DNA from: Sipunculus nudus | Lineage: Eukaryota; Annelida; Sipuncula; Golfingiida; Sipunculidae | NCBI GenBank assembly: GCA_026874595.1 | Contig: CM049311.1 | Location: forward strand, 42,413,676-42,477,675 | Length of the DNA stretch: 64,000 bases | Direction of reading: 5' to 3' | Part shown: positions 1 to 10,846 of the stretch, piece after piece | Numbering within the stretch: the stretch's first letter is position 1 | Layout: each line of letters begins with the position of its first letter | Notes under the pieces: model-generated | What the model was told of the DNA's origin: nothing | The model's input: only the letters and a program-made list of their open reading frames with translations | Databases searched by the model: none | Translations under genes and position numbers: made by a program

Positions 1-524
1 ACCAAGGAAACGGCTGATTTTTATGCAACCCGCACAATTAGTCTTGTTAAAATTATGTACCAATTTTTTTATCATATAGCTTTGTAGGTATTAAAGCAAA
101 AAGGAATGAAGAACAAAGATATACTCACAATGCTTGAACAGGTGTCTCGGTGGTTTCGGCTGCAATGCTTAGTTTCCTGCCAGAATGTTGGCATCACAAG
201 GACACAGAAAATAAAGACGACCCCAGTGCCAGGGGGCGAGGGGTTACCGGTACACGAGTGCGCCTAAGCGGATCATTTGACAAGTGACATATGACAGTTG
301 ATGCGAGAGGGCCGCATTGCTCACAGAATGAGCTTACTTTCATGTACAGTCCACCAATTAATGGTTCCTGGTTAAATTGCAAGTTTGGAAATGATAGCAC
401 AGTCTATACCAGATTCTTGATTGATAGCAGTTTATATATACATCAGAAAGGAATGTATGTGCATTTGTTGATGCATGTATATAACATATTTTTATTCCCC
501 TTTCAGCTTAATCTATTATACAGG

Positions 525-526
<2 letters not shown>

Positions 527-577
<51 letters not shown>
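527..577. repeat. (TA)n microsatellite
   Basis: About 25 uninterrupted TA dinucleotides. Self-complementary, so able to extrude as a cruciform; a likely site of length polymorphism. Confidence 0.95.
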
Positions 578-579
<2 letters not shown>

Positions 580-691
580 CAATTAAATATTGACTCTCCT
601 TGTATGTATCAGATTTTGAAATGTAAATAAATATTAACAATATACTTATGGCAGGTTTAATATTCATCAGACAAATAAGCACAATGTACGG

Positions 692-693
692 TC

Positions 694-770
<77 letters not shown>
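692..770. repeat. compound (AAT)n-(TA)n microsatellite
   Basis: A run of about ten AAT/TAA triplets (692-725) passes through a GT step directly into about 22 TA dinucleotides (727-770). Confidence 0.95.
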
Positions 771-773
<3 letters not shown>

Positions 774-1235
774 AGGGCAACGGGTTAGGTCATTGCTGAT
801 CAGTACTGCATGCAGCTAAACTAATCCCTCCCCCCCCCCTTTTACGTATATCATTCTGTCTTGAATACACTAATTTTTGGAACTCTCAGCAATTTCTTTG
901 TTGTTTGAGAACACGTCCATTGCGGGACCGGTGGTCTCATTTAAACAAGCAATTAAGGGTCTGGGTATAGTCATTTTTAGCGCAATTGTACTTTCACTGA
1001 AAGTGAATTATGATTAATTGACAATGGTATTACCATACACAAATATTAACAGCTGCTTCTATGACTGTAAAATTCATGTAAAGCAATAAAATTACAAGCA
1101 TATCCAAAGGTGATGTGCAGGGTTAAGAACATCCACATTGACAATCGTAATATAAATGAAATATAAAATGCTGAATGGTAATGTTACTATGTTTGCTATG
1201 ATATAAAATTTTCACTATATGTGTGTATAGGCGTT

Positions 1236-1253
1236 GGGGGAGGGGGGGGGGGG
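1236..1253. repeat. poly-G tract
   Basis: Five G, one A, then twelve G. Similar G or C homopolymers recur in the window (for example 830-839, 10813-10829, 15437-15451, 38111-38123, 46700-46712, 55897-55914), several inside transposable elements. Confidence 0.9.
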
Positions 1254-2915
1254 CTTAACGATATAGAGAAAGGTATAATATTGATGAATTAATTTCATAT
1301 ATAAGAAGGAACATTTCATCATAATAACCTTGAAACATTTTAAAAGCATCATATAGAAATATTCTATTTGATTAAATTGTAATTTTAATTTCTACCTTTA
1401 AAGACAATATATATTCATTACCATATATAAGAAAATTTTATATTCAATTTTGCTCGTTGTATATAGAATGTAACTTTTATGATTCAAACATTTTCCCATT
1501 AAAGCCATTTTTATATTAAAAACTGTTTAAGGCATAATTCTGAAAGGGTTACATCATTTGTTTCCTGTAAAACATTCTTATCTTTTTAATATATTACGAA
1601 AGTCTTTTTGTTGTATTTAATGTGCTGCATAGTCAACACCTACAACAAGACAAAATCAACAACGCCATACTTTAGCATAACGTTGGTGTAATAGGGTAAG
1701 AGGGAACAAATTCATATCCCACCGATACCAAATATTTGACTGAGTTTTGATGTTTATAGCGGTAACTGCATGCTGCCTCTAGCTGCCATTTATTTCAAGG
1801 CCCATTGTTATACTCTTACAAATATATCTACTTTCATATTGCAGAAATTTATTATTTTATTACTTTCTTACAACCAGATAATTTGCATGATTATGCATGG
1901 ACATTACCACTGTGATGATCACACATATTAAAACAAACATTGCATGCATTTTTTTTTTTAAATCTGCATTAGTTTTTTTACTATTATTTTTATAATCTTT
2001 TAAGCATATATTTTAATGTTTTTATGTAACTAACTACGGACATGATTATAATGTAATGTATTATTGTCTAAAATAAAATGATAATAAAAATGATAGTAAT
2101 AATTTAAAATAATAGTATCTGTTTACACTTTTTTTTGTGTGTTTTAAGGTTTTATTAAAACTCAAATTACCAATTTCAAGAAAGACTACTTAAAAATGCA
2201 TTTATTATAACATGTATGCAAACATGACTTCGGTCTGTCTCCATGTCTGTGCCTTTTAGAAATTATATCCTGTCTTTTTTTACATGTTTCCATCATGCAT
2301 TTCCCGATGTTAGCTACCCAAAGTTTGTTCTCAGCCTCATTTGTTGATCCCATATACCTGCCCTTGCAGTTCTTATATAGTCATGCGTAAACCAACCCGC
2401 CAAAACTCCTAATGGTTTATACCCAATTATTTCTTATTAAAATTGGAACTTAGCCGGCTCGGTTGGTTTCCCCCTTCTCATATGGGTCTGAATTAATAAA
2501 AGTACAATAAAATGCACTATTGCCATTTTTGTTTTGTTCCCTGAATTTACATAAACTTCTGCCAGGAAAACAAAGCTTCTAAATTTTTTAATGTATTTTA
2601 TTGCTGGGTAATAGTGCCGTCACCTCATGAAAATGTTGATAGTACGTCTTTAATTTAAGCAATTTAATAACAGCAATACACAAGTATTTGAACTTCACAG
2701 TGATTTCTGACATTATATGTATTGCATATCATTTGAAACACACTTCATGCCCTTGTATCATTAAAAAATATTAAAGGCCAAATAAAAATGATTCCCCTTA
2801 ACAGCATGCATGCACTCTTATACCTAAAAATATTGATGCCAGTTTGACGTCAATTTGACATCTACAACTTGACATCGATTCGATGTCATATGAACATTAA
2901 TTAGATTGACGAATA

Positions 2916-2918
<3 letters not shown>

Positions 2919-2990
<72 letters not shown>
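2919..2990. repeat. (AT)n microsatellite abutting an inverted-repeat element
   Basis: About 70 bp of AT dinucleotides with one GT interruption. It ends two bases before the terminal inverted repeat of the next element, which fits insertion into or beside an existing TA tract. Confidence 0.93.
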
Positions 2991-2991
<1 letters not shown>

Positions 2992-2992
2992 C

Positions 2993-3115
2993 GTTACGCC
3001 CCAGATGTGATATTGCACATTAAATGGGCCATGCATGAAACGGGCAGTTATTTTGCCCATTACGTGAAATGGGCAAAATCACTAAATTCTGCTTGCCCAT
3101 TTTATGAAATGAGCA
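2993..3115 (+). repeat. left terminal inverted repeat of the 1.84 kb element
   Basis: Contains GGGCAGTTATTTTGCCCATT and further GCCCAT/ATGGGC blocks in tandem. Pairs with 4690-4836 in inverted orientation. Confidence 0.72.
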
Positions 3116-4689
3116 ACTTAACAATATATTTCTCAGTTCTGTAAGTATTAAGGAATATTATAATTGAATGTATAATGTGCATGGAACACCTTTCCCTATT
3201 TTGATTGAGTTAATCGTAATTGATAAAGTGAAAAAAGACATATTTGCAGCTAACATTTTATAGGTATATAGTTATATGTATATATTGATATAAATCTAGT
3301 TTTCAATTAATATATTAATGTACATAATTATTACTAAGCTATATTTTACATTATTTATTTATTACCAATTACATTAAATTATTTTAGAAACATGAAATAT
3401 GAGTAACTGATATTGGTAAGTTTCATCAATCTCATAGCTCTATGGCCTGATAATCACTCAACTAATGAAACCTTTAAAGTACTTGTACCACACTGAGTTG
3501 GTACTGAGTTCATGCTTTGTAGGTTGTTTGTTTCAACTGCTAAATTAAAAATGGTCTTTGTCCATGATATGGAATCATAGGATTGTTACTAACTGTTGGT
3601 CTATATAGTGACATCTGAGTCAGAAGTATACTTTGCTTGCCCAATTATTTTCAAATGATTAGCCTATTGGTATTTTGGTGATATTCAAAGCATATATTAA
3701 TATATTATTAAAATTCCAGAAAAGTGTGTAGATGCACATTTGTGAATTTCAGACCTAAAAGCTGTTTGAACATATATTACATGATGAGCATAGATAAATA
3801 TTACATATTGAGAGAATATATATTTCTTCAACTTGTAGATATATCAAATTAAACATGTAACTGAGCTATATTTGATTTTGATTTTATAGCCCTCATAATC
3901 TGAAAATATTTAAGACACTACTGAAAACAGCATCTCATTTACATGATTATGAATACCTGTACTAGAAATCAGACTTAATGTTTTCCATAAAGCAACAGAT
4001 CCAACTCAAAGTGCATAAACCAATTATTTTATATAGCAATCATTTAAACATTATTAAGATGAAATAATTATTATGACCTGCAGTTAAATAGGTGTTTCAA
4101 TATGTTTTCTCTGAGATGTGATAATAAACAATATTATAGTATAAACTGTTAAAGTATAATATATAAGCATATATAGATCTTAAAAGTTTCAAATTAAAAT
4201 CCTTAAACATTCCTGCTGAAACCCGTTCAAGTATTTTAATACATCAAATATTGAAAACCCTGAAAGGAAACCATATTTTCACTTGTGCTACGTTAACAAT
4301 TTACTTTGATCATCAAACAGCCATTGAAGAACCTGAAATATTTAAATGTTTCATATGATGATTAACATTAGATTGTGAACCCCACGATTACTACTAAAAA
4401 TATCAAAACATATATACTGAAATATAGTGAAATGTATCATTGTCATTGGAGCTAAATATTATTGTATTTACTTATACGGTCAAGCTTATTTGTATGATAT
4501 AATACGTTTTAATAATAAAAATAAAGTGTAGAGAATTATTCAAATGTTTTGTTTTCATCTGACACAAAACAGGGTTTTTTTACATATATGCCTGCGTTAG
4601 TATGCCTTATCTAATATTAGCTAGAATGGGTAATCAGAATCCATTTGAGATTTAAAGGTTTAAAAGGTGCGCATTTCATGAAATGGGCA
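3116..4689. other. AT-rich interior of the inverted-repeat element
   Basis: About 1.57 kb of low-GC sequence. No frame of useful length and no protein similarity recognised. It has no obvious internal tandem structure. Confidence 0.6.
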
Positions 4690-4836
4690 ACAGTTTTCAT
4701 GCTCATTTCATGAACTGGGCAAGCAGCATTCAGTGAATTTGTCCATTTCATTCGGCAAAGTGGTTGCCCATTTCACGAAATGGGTAAAATAACTGCCCAT
4801 TTCATGATGTGGGCAATTTCACGTTTGGAGTGTAAC
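4690..4836 (-). repeat. right terminal inverted repeat of the 1.84 kb element
   Basis: Reverse complement of the left arm with scattered differences; includes ACTGGGCAAGCAGCATTCAG, TTGCCCATTTCACGAAATGG and a terminal GGAGTGTAAC. The GCCCATTTCATGAAATGGGC-type palindrome recurs at about 4670-4815. Confidence 0.72.
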
Positions 4837-4930
4837 ATGTACATCATATTTCCTTTTTAAATCGATTTCCTAATTTTCTTATTCTACTTCTAGAGAAAAT
4901 ACCATCACATAAAATCTGAAATGACATTGA

Positions 4931-7900
4931 AATGCACGAACTCATTCCATGCTATCACTGTGAGCTCACAGTGTGAATTCACTGCGATGTCATTTCATCC
5001 AGTGATATAACCGTGAACTCACTGTTGTGTAACATGCTTGAGCTCACTGCTATATACTATCACTATTAGTCTACGGCCGTGAATTAATCGTGGTGTCACA
5101 TTTTGACGTCATCCTGAGATATCACTCTGAACTAACTGTTGTGTAACAGACATGACCTAATGCCATGCTAACACTGTGAGCTCACAGTTGTGAATTCGAT
5201 GTGGTGTCACATTTTTGACGTCATCCTTTGATATCATTGTGAACTCACTGTTGTGTAACAGACATGAACTCATGCCATGATATCACTGTGAGTTCACAGC
5301 CGTAAATGCACCGTGCTGTCACATTTTGCCAGTGACGTCTCCTGAGATATCATTCTGAACCAACTGTTGTGAAATACACATAACCTCATGTCATGCTTTC
5401 ACTGTGAGCTAACAACTGTGAATTCATTGTGGTATCACATTTTTATGTCATCCTGTGATATCATTGTCACTGTTGTATAACATACATGAGCTCACTGCTA
5501 TGCTATCACTGTGAGCTCACGGTTGTGAATTCACCGCGGCGTCTCATTTTGACGTCATCCTTTGATATCATTGTGAACTCACTGTTGTGTAACAGACATG
5601 AACTCATGCCATGATATCACTGTGAGCTCACGGTTATGAATGCACCGTGGTGTCACATTTTTGTTGTCATCCTGAGATATCACTCTGAACTAACTGTTGT
5701 GTAACAGACATGACCTAATGCCATGCTAACACTGTGAGCTCACAGTTGTGAATTCGATGTGGTGTCACATTTTTGACGTCATCCTTTGATATCATTGTGA
5801 ACTCACTGTTGTGTAACAGACATGAACTCATGCCATGATATCACTGTGAGTTCACAGCCGTAAATTCACCGTGCTGTCACATTTTGCCAGTGACGTCTCC
5901 TGAGATATCATTCTGAACCAACTGTTGTGAAATACACATAACCTCATGTCATGCTTTCACTGTGAGCTAACAACTGTGAATTCATTGTGGTATCACATTT
6001 TTATGTCATCCTGTGATATCATTGTGAACTCACTGTTGTATAACATACATGAGCTCACTGCTATGCTATCACTGTGAACTCACGGTTGTGAATTCACCGC
6101 GGCGTCTCATTTTGACGTCATCCTATGATATTACTGTGAACTCACTGTTGTGTTACAGACATGAACTCATGCCATGTCATCACTGTGAGATCACGGTTGT
6201 GATTTTACCACGATGTCACATTTTTGACGTCATCCTGTGATAACACTGTGAACTCACTTTTGTGCAACAGACATGAGCTCATGCCAAGATGTCACTGTAT
6301 GCTCCCGGTTGTGAATTAACCATGGTGTCACATTTTGACGTCATCCTGTGATATAATTGTGAATTCACTCTGGTATAACATACATGAGCTCACTGTTATG
6401 CTATCACTGTGAGCTCACGGTTGTGAATTCCCCGTGTTGTCACATTTTGACGTCATCCTGTGATATCACGGTGGGCTCGCTGATGAGTAACAAACATGAA
6501 CTCATGCCCTGATATCGCTGTGAGCTCATTTTTTATGTTATCCCGTGATATCACTGTGAACTTGCTGTTGTGTAACAGACATGCACTCATGCCATGATAT
6601 TACTGTGAGCTCACGTTGTGAATTCACCGCGGTGTCACATTTTAACTTCATCCTGGGATATCACTCTGAACTAACTGTTGTATAACAGACATGACCTCAT
6701 GTCATGCTAACACTGTGACCTAACAGTTGTGAATTCATTGTGGTGTCACATTTTTTATGTTTTCCAGTGATATCATTGTGAACTGATTGTTGTATATCAT
6801 AAAAGAGCTCATTTCTATGCTATCACTGTGAGCTCATGGTTGTGAATTCACCGCGGTTTCACAATATGACGTCATCCTGTGATATCACTGTGAACTCACT
6901 GTTGTGTAACAGACATGAACTCATGCCATGATATCACTGTGAGCTCGGTTCTGAATTCACCGTGGTGTTACATTTTTTACGTCATCCTGTGATATCAATG
7001 TGAACTCACTGTTGTGAAACAGACATGAACTCATGCCATGATATCACTGTGAGTTCACAGCCGTGAATTTTGAAGTCATCCTGAGATATCACTCTGAACC
7101 AACTGTTGTGAAATACACATGATTTCATGTCATGCTTTCACTGTGAGCTCACAATTGTGAATTCATTGTGGTATCACATTTTTTATGTCATCCTGTGTTA
7201 TTATTGTGAACTCACTGTTGTATAACATACATGAGCTCACTGCTATGCTATCACTGTGAGCTCATGGTTGTGAATTCACCGCGGCGTCTCATTTTGACGT
7301 TATCCTATGATATTACTGTGAACTCACTGTTGTGTTACAGACATGAACTCATGCCATGATATCACTGTGAGCTCACGGTTATGAATTCACCGTGGTGTCA
7401 CATTTTTGTTGTCATCCTGTGATATAACTGTGAGCTCACTGTTGTGTACCAGACATGAGCTCACTGCTATGCTATCACTGTGAGCTCACGGTTGTGAATT
7501 CACCGCGGAGTCTGATTTTGAGACGTGAGCTCACATACTATTATATCATTTTGAGCTCACTGTTGTGAATTCACCGTTGTGTCATATTTTTTGCCTCATC
7601 CTGGGAATTCACTGTGAACTCAATGTTGTGTAACAGAAATGAACTCAAGCAATGCCATCATTGTGAAGTCATGGTTATGAATTCACTGTGGTGTTACATT
7701 TATAACGTCATCCTGAGATATCACTGTGAACTCACTGTTGTGTAACAGACATGAACTCATCCCATGATATCACTGTGAGCAAACGGTTGTGAATTCACCG
7801 TGGTGTCACATTTTTGATGTCATCCTGTGATATCACTGTGAACTCGCTGTTGTGTAACAGACATGAACTCATGCCATGATATTACTGTGAGCTCACAGTT

Positions 7901-8865
7901 GTGAATTCACCGTGGTGTCACATTTTGAAGTCATCCTGTGATATCACGGTGGGCTCGCTGATGAGTAACATACATGAACTCATGCTATGATATCATTTTG
8001 AGCTCACTGTTGTGAATTCACCGTGGTGTCACATTTTTTACCTCATCCTGGGATATCACTGTGAACCCAATGCTGTCTAACAGAAATGAACTCAAGCAAT
8101 GCCATCATTGTGAACTCATGGTTATGAATTCACTGTGTTGTTACATTTATAACGTCATCCTGAGATATAATTGTGAACTCACTGTTGTGTAACAGACATG
8201 AACTCATCCCATGATATCACTGTGAGCAAACGGTTGTGAATTCACCGTGGTGTCACATTTTTGATGTCATTTTGTGATATCACTGTGAACTCGCTGTTGT
8301 GTAACAAACATGAACTCATGCCATGATATCACTGTGAGCTCACGGTTGTGAATTCACCGTGGTGTCACATTTTTGATGTCATCCTGTGATATCACTTTGA
8401 ACTCGCTGTTGTGTAACAGACATGAACTCATGCCATGATATTGCTGTGAGCTCACGGTTGTGAATTCACCGTGGTGTCACATTTTTTATGTCATCCTGTG
8501 ATATCACTGCGAACTCACTGTTGTGTAACAAACATGAACTCATGCCATGATATCACTGTGAGCTCACGGTTGTGAATTCACCGTGGTGTCACATTTTTGA
8601 CGTCATCATGTGTTATCACTGTGAATTCACTGTTGTGTAACAGACATGAACTCATGCCATGATATCACTGTGAGCTCACGGTTGTGAATTCACCGTGGTG
8701 TCACATTTTTGACGTCACTCTGTGATATCACTGTGAACTCAATATTGTGTAACAGACATGAACTCACTGCAGTGACCTAACCATGAGTTCACAGTTGGTT
8801 CATAGTTATGAACTCACACCCGTGACTCTCTAATGATATCACAGTGATCTCGAGGTTAGCTCACG
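4931..8865. repeat. satellite array, 112 bp monomer of chained palindromes
   Basis: About 35 head-to-tail copies of a 112 bp unit; successive CATGAACTCATG boxes lie exactly 112 bp apart at 8309, 8421, 8533 and 8645. Each monomer is a chain of 6 bp palindromes or near-palindromes usually set in TGANNTCA: GAGCTC, GAATTC, GACGTC, GATATC and GAACTC. Their start-to-start spacings read 14-25-13-11-25-13-11, so the monomer resolves into two 49 bp sub-units plus a 14 bp linker. Copies are more divergent toward the left and more regular at 7720-8750. TGACGTCA, the classical CRE octamer, occurs in many monomers. No protein is encoded. The right edge decays at 8750-8865 and the next element starts immediately. 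Confidence 0.95.
5111..6120. repeat. higher-order repeat in the satellite (period ~558 bp)
   Basis: The block beginning ATCCTGAGATATCACTCTGA at 5111 recurs almost unchanged from 5669, including the same private variants (GAATTCGATGTGG, TTTGCCAGTGACGTCTCC, AAATACACATAACC). 558 bp is close to five 112 bp monomers, so a five-monomer block has been duplicated as a unit. Confidence 0.85.
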
Positions 8866-8887
8866 TCTTGACTGGGATGGTTCTCAA

Positions 8888-9130
8888 GTTGAAGTGCAGA
8901 GTGATCATCGCCCCCTGGAGGCCATATTTCAAAAACTGCTGTATAGTGCTACCCCCAGGATCCAATTGATGCTCCTAAAGCTCATGAAATATCAGCTCGG
9001 TATTTAATATGTACCAGGATCCAAAATGTATATTGCTGATACGCTATCGTGAGCGCACGTATCAGACAAACCAGCCTGTGACACAATTGGCACTGACATA
9101 CGCATTCATGGGGTCACAGCCACTTATCCG
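8888..9130 (+). pseudogene. RNase H C-terminal remnant of gypsy pol
   Basis: In the same frame as the following integrase, the translation gives the RNase H signature SDHRPLEAIF near the start and ends with a motif of the type PGSKMYIADTLS, both usual for Ty3/gypsy RNase H. Stop codons TAA at 9005-9007 and TGA at 9050-9052 interrupt it. The catalytic residues N-terminal to this point are missing because the element is truncated. Confidence 0.85.
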
Positions 9131-10468
9131 GTGACACCAACGAGGCTCGAACAAATTCGCGCAGCGACCAAACTTGACAAAGACCTTTGTAAAATGCAAA
9201 ACTATGTATCTTGTGGGTGGCCAAAGCACAAGTCCTCAGTTTCTCATGATCTTCAACCATATTGGAATTTAAGCGATCAGATCCATGAGGAAAACGGGCT
9301 ACTGTTTGTAGGAGAAAGACTGATAATTCCTGAATCTGAGAAAGAGGACATACTTGTCAAACTGCACGAAGGTCACCTTGGAATGGAGAAATGTAAAAAT
9401 CATGCACGAGATATCATGTACTGGCCTAACATGTACAAAGACATCATAAAGTTCGTGGAACGCTGTGCCACATGTGCTAAGTACCAGCAATCGAACTACA
9501 AAGAACCGCTGATATCGCACAGCATACCACAACGCCCATGGTGTAAACTCGGGGCGGATCTGTTTGACTTTCAAGGAAAAGCATATTTGGTTGTAGTTGA
9601 TTATTTTTCAAAGTATCCTGAGATAACCAAGTTGGATAGCAAACCAGCTAAGGGAGTAATCAATGCTCTAAAACCCATATTTGCCAGACACGGCATTCCT
9701 GATGTTTTGGTGGGTGACAATATGCCCTTCAAAGAATTCGCTCAACAATGGGGATTTGGTACGGTTACTAGTTCCCCTACATACGCACAATCAAACGGAC
9801 AGAGTGAACAATTTGTCAACATCATGAAAACTCTGTTAAAGAAAGCTTATCATGAAGGCAAGGAACCGCATAACACTCTTCTTGAATATTGGAATACTCC
9901 GATATGTGGACTATCTTACTCACCTGTTCAGTTGCTCATGAGTCGACATTTAAATGACAAATTACCGTCCTCCGACCAGTCCCTAGAGCCAAAGGTTGTT
10001 GATTCGGCAAAATCTCATTTCCAAAATCGACAGACGAAGCAGAAATACTACTATGACCAACACGCGAGACCTACTAAAACTCCTCACTTTGGTGATAGTG
10101 TTACAGTACAGTTGGATAAAACATGGACGCCAGCTGTAATTACTGGAGTACATGATAATCCAGATCATACTACGTCACTACAGAGTGTGGTCAAACGTAC
10201 AGGAGAAACAAGAGATTCTAAAATCCATCTCCTAATCAAGTTCAGTTTCAGCACCCTGTCAGTGATACTGATGACCACCACCCTGAGGAAAGAACAACGG
10301 ATAAGACACCAGATCTTCCCAGAGATGACTCCCCATTATCACCTCCAACACAACATGACAACCAAGAAACCGCGTGTGTGCAAACAAAACCTATTCCAGC
10401 GCCGCGAAAAAGTACCAGAAAACAAACAAAACCTGCGTGGCATAATGATTATGCAATGGACTAAGTGA
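9131..10468 (+). pseudogene. gypsy integrase, degenerate
   Basis: The open frame is 445 codons but is a remnant of pol, not an independent gene; the first ATG has no special status because the homologous frame extends upstream through two stops. An HHCC zinc-binding domain is visible at H79, H82, C112 and C115. The DDE core has D143, D196 and E226 with the supporting motif QSNGQSE. Only 29 residues separate D196 and E226, against about 35 in active integrases: roughly six residues are missing right after D196, which should disable catalysis. Around codon 350 (about 10165-10190) a frameshift moves the ancestral C-terminus into another frame, recognisable by QTYRRNKRF at 10192-10218, with a stop at 10219-10221 and the ancestral stop at 10462-10464. 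The last ~95 codons of the open frame are therefore not authentic. Confidence 0.9.
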
Positions 10469-10651
10469 TTACAGTAACAGTTAAGGTGAAAGTTTATTTT
10501 CATAGACGGCTGATTAATTCAGCTTTCAATACTAGTAATTAAGAGACTCGTAGTGATTCATCCATGGTTAAATGCAACATGTTTGTTTTAATGATTTCAA
10601 TGCAGAGTATGACACTTTATTTCAGACAACCGGTCCAAAAGATATCTTAAC

Positions 10652-10662
10652 AAAGGGGAAGA
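10652..10662 (+). other. polypurine tract of the gypsy element
   Basis: AAAGGGGAAGA directly precedes the TGTCACAG start of the LTR, the position of the plus-strand priming site in LTR retrotransposons. Confidence 0.8.
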
Positions 10663-10813
10663 TGTCACAGAGTAATTCTAAACAAGAGACTGTTACATGA
10701 TATTGCATGCGTGGAGAGTATGTTTTGGTTGGCCCTGCTGGACAGTTGCAGACCCCCTTCCCGGAATAAATGAGATTGTTACAGTTCACGAGTCTGGCGG
10801 GTTGTATGTGACA
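10663..10813 (+). repeat. 3' LTR (151 bp)
   Basis: Starts TGTCACA and ends TGTGACA, a perfect 7 bp inverted repeat with the TG...CA termini of LTRs. It contains an AATAAA polyadenylation signal at 10765-10770. At 151 bp it is short, but short LTRs occur among gypsy elements. No second copy is present in the window to confirm it. A C17 tract follows at once. Confidence 0.78.
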
Positions 10814-10846
10814 CCCCCCCCCCCCCCCCACAGGGTGTTACACCTT

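Larger units (their letters stand above)
1..2990. other. AT-rich noncoding region, no gene recognised
   Basis: No reading frame here resembles a known protein; the longest are short and run through low-complexity sequence. Composition is strongly AT-rich with several simple repeats (listed separately). I see none of the hairpin-plus-GTCC element starts that fill the rest of the window, so this may be ordinary intergenic or intronic DNA. Nothing else can be supported. Confidence 0.6.
2993..4836. mobile_element. non-autonomous terminal-inverted-repeat element (1.84 kb)
   Basis: The left end (GTTACGCCCCAGATGTGATA...) and the reverse complement of the right end (GTTACACTCCAAACGTGAAA...) align with modest divergence over about 120-140 bp, so the unit is bounded by long terminal inverted repeats. 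Each arm carries several copies of the palindrome GCCCATTTCATGAAATGGGC or close variants, which could be paired protein-binding sites. The 1.5 kb interior is AT-rich with no transposase-like frame, so the element would depend on a transposase supplied elsewhere. I cannot find a convincing target-site duplication: the left flank is a TA tract and the right flank starts ATGTACAT. The superfamily is therefore open; Foldback-like or a long-TIR DNA-transposon derivative are both possible. The element is inferred, the inverted repeats are seen. Confidence 0.72.
8870..10813 (+). mobile_element. 5'-truncated Ty3/gypsy LTR retrotransposon
   Basis: From left to right: the tail of an RNase H domain (8888-9060), a linker, an integrase with an HHCC zinc-binding domain and a DDE core, a C-terminal chromatin/LTR-binding region, a 3' untranslated segment, a polypurine tract (10652-10662) and a 3' LTR (10663-10813). 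Gag, protease, reverse transcriptase, primer-binding site and 5' LTR are absent; the remnant begins within RNase H exactly where the satellite stops. Several in-frame breaks show the copy is dead. It sits inside a C-family Helitron-like element whose sequence resumes at about 10847. Confidence 0.9.

Noticed and set aside
291-593. 100-codon frame with YIYIYI run
   Set aside because: Half of it is a translated TA microsatellite; no similarity or codon signal.
4931-8865. CRISPR-like array
   Set aside because: Repeats are 112 bp head-to-tail without unique spacers, in an animal genome; it is satellite DNA.
9005-9052. Recoded stops between RNase H and integrase in the gypsy element
   Set aside because: Two different stops (TAA and TGA), a downstream frameshift and a shortened DDE spacing all point to a dead copy.
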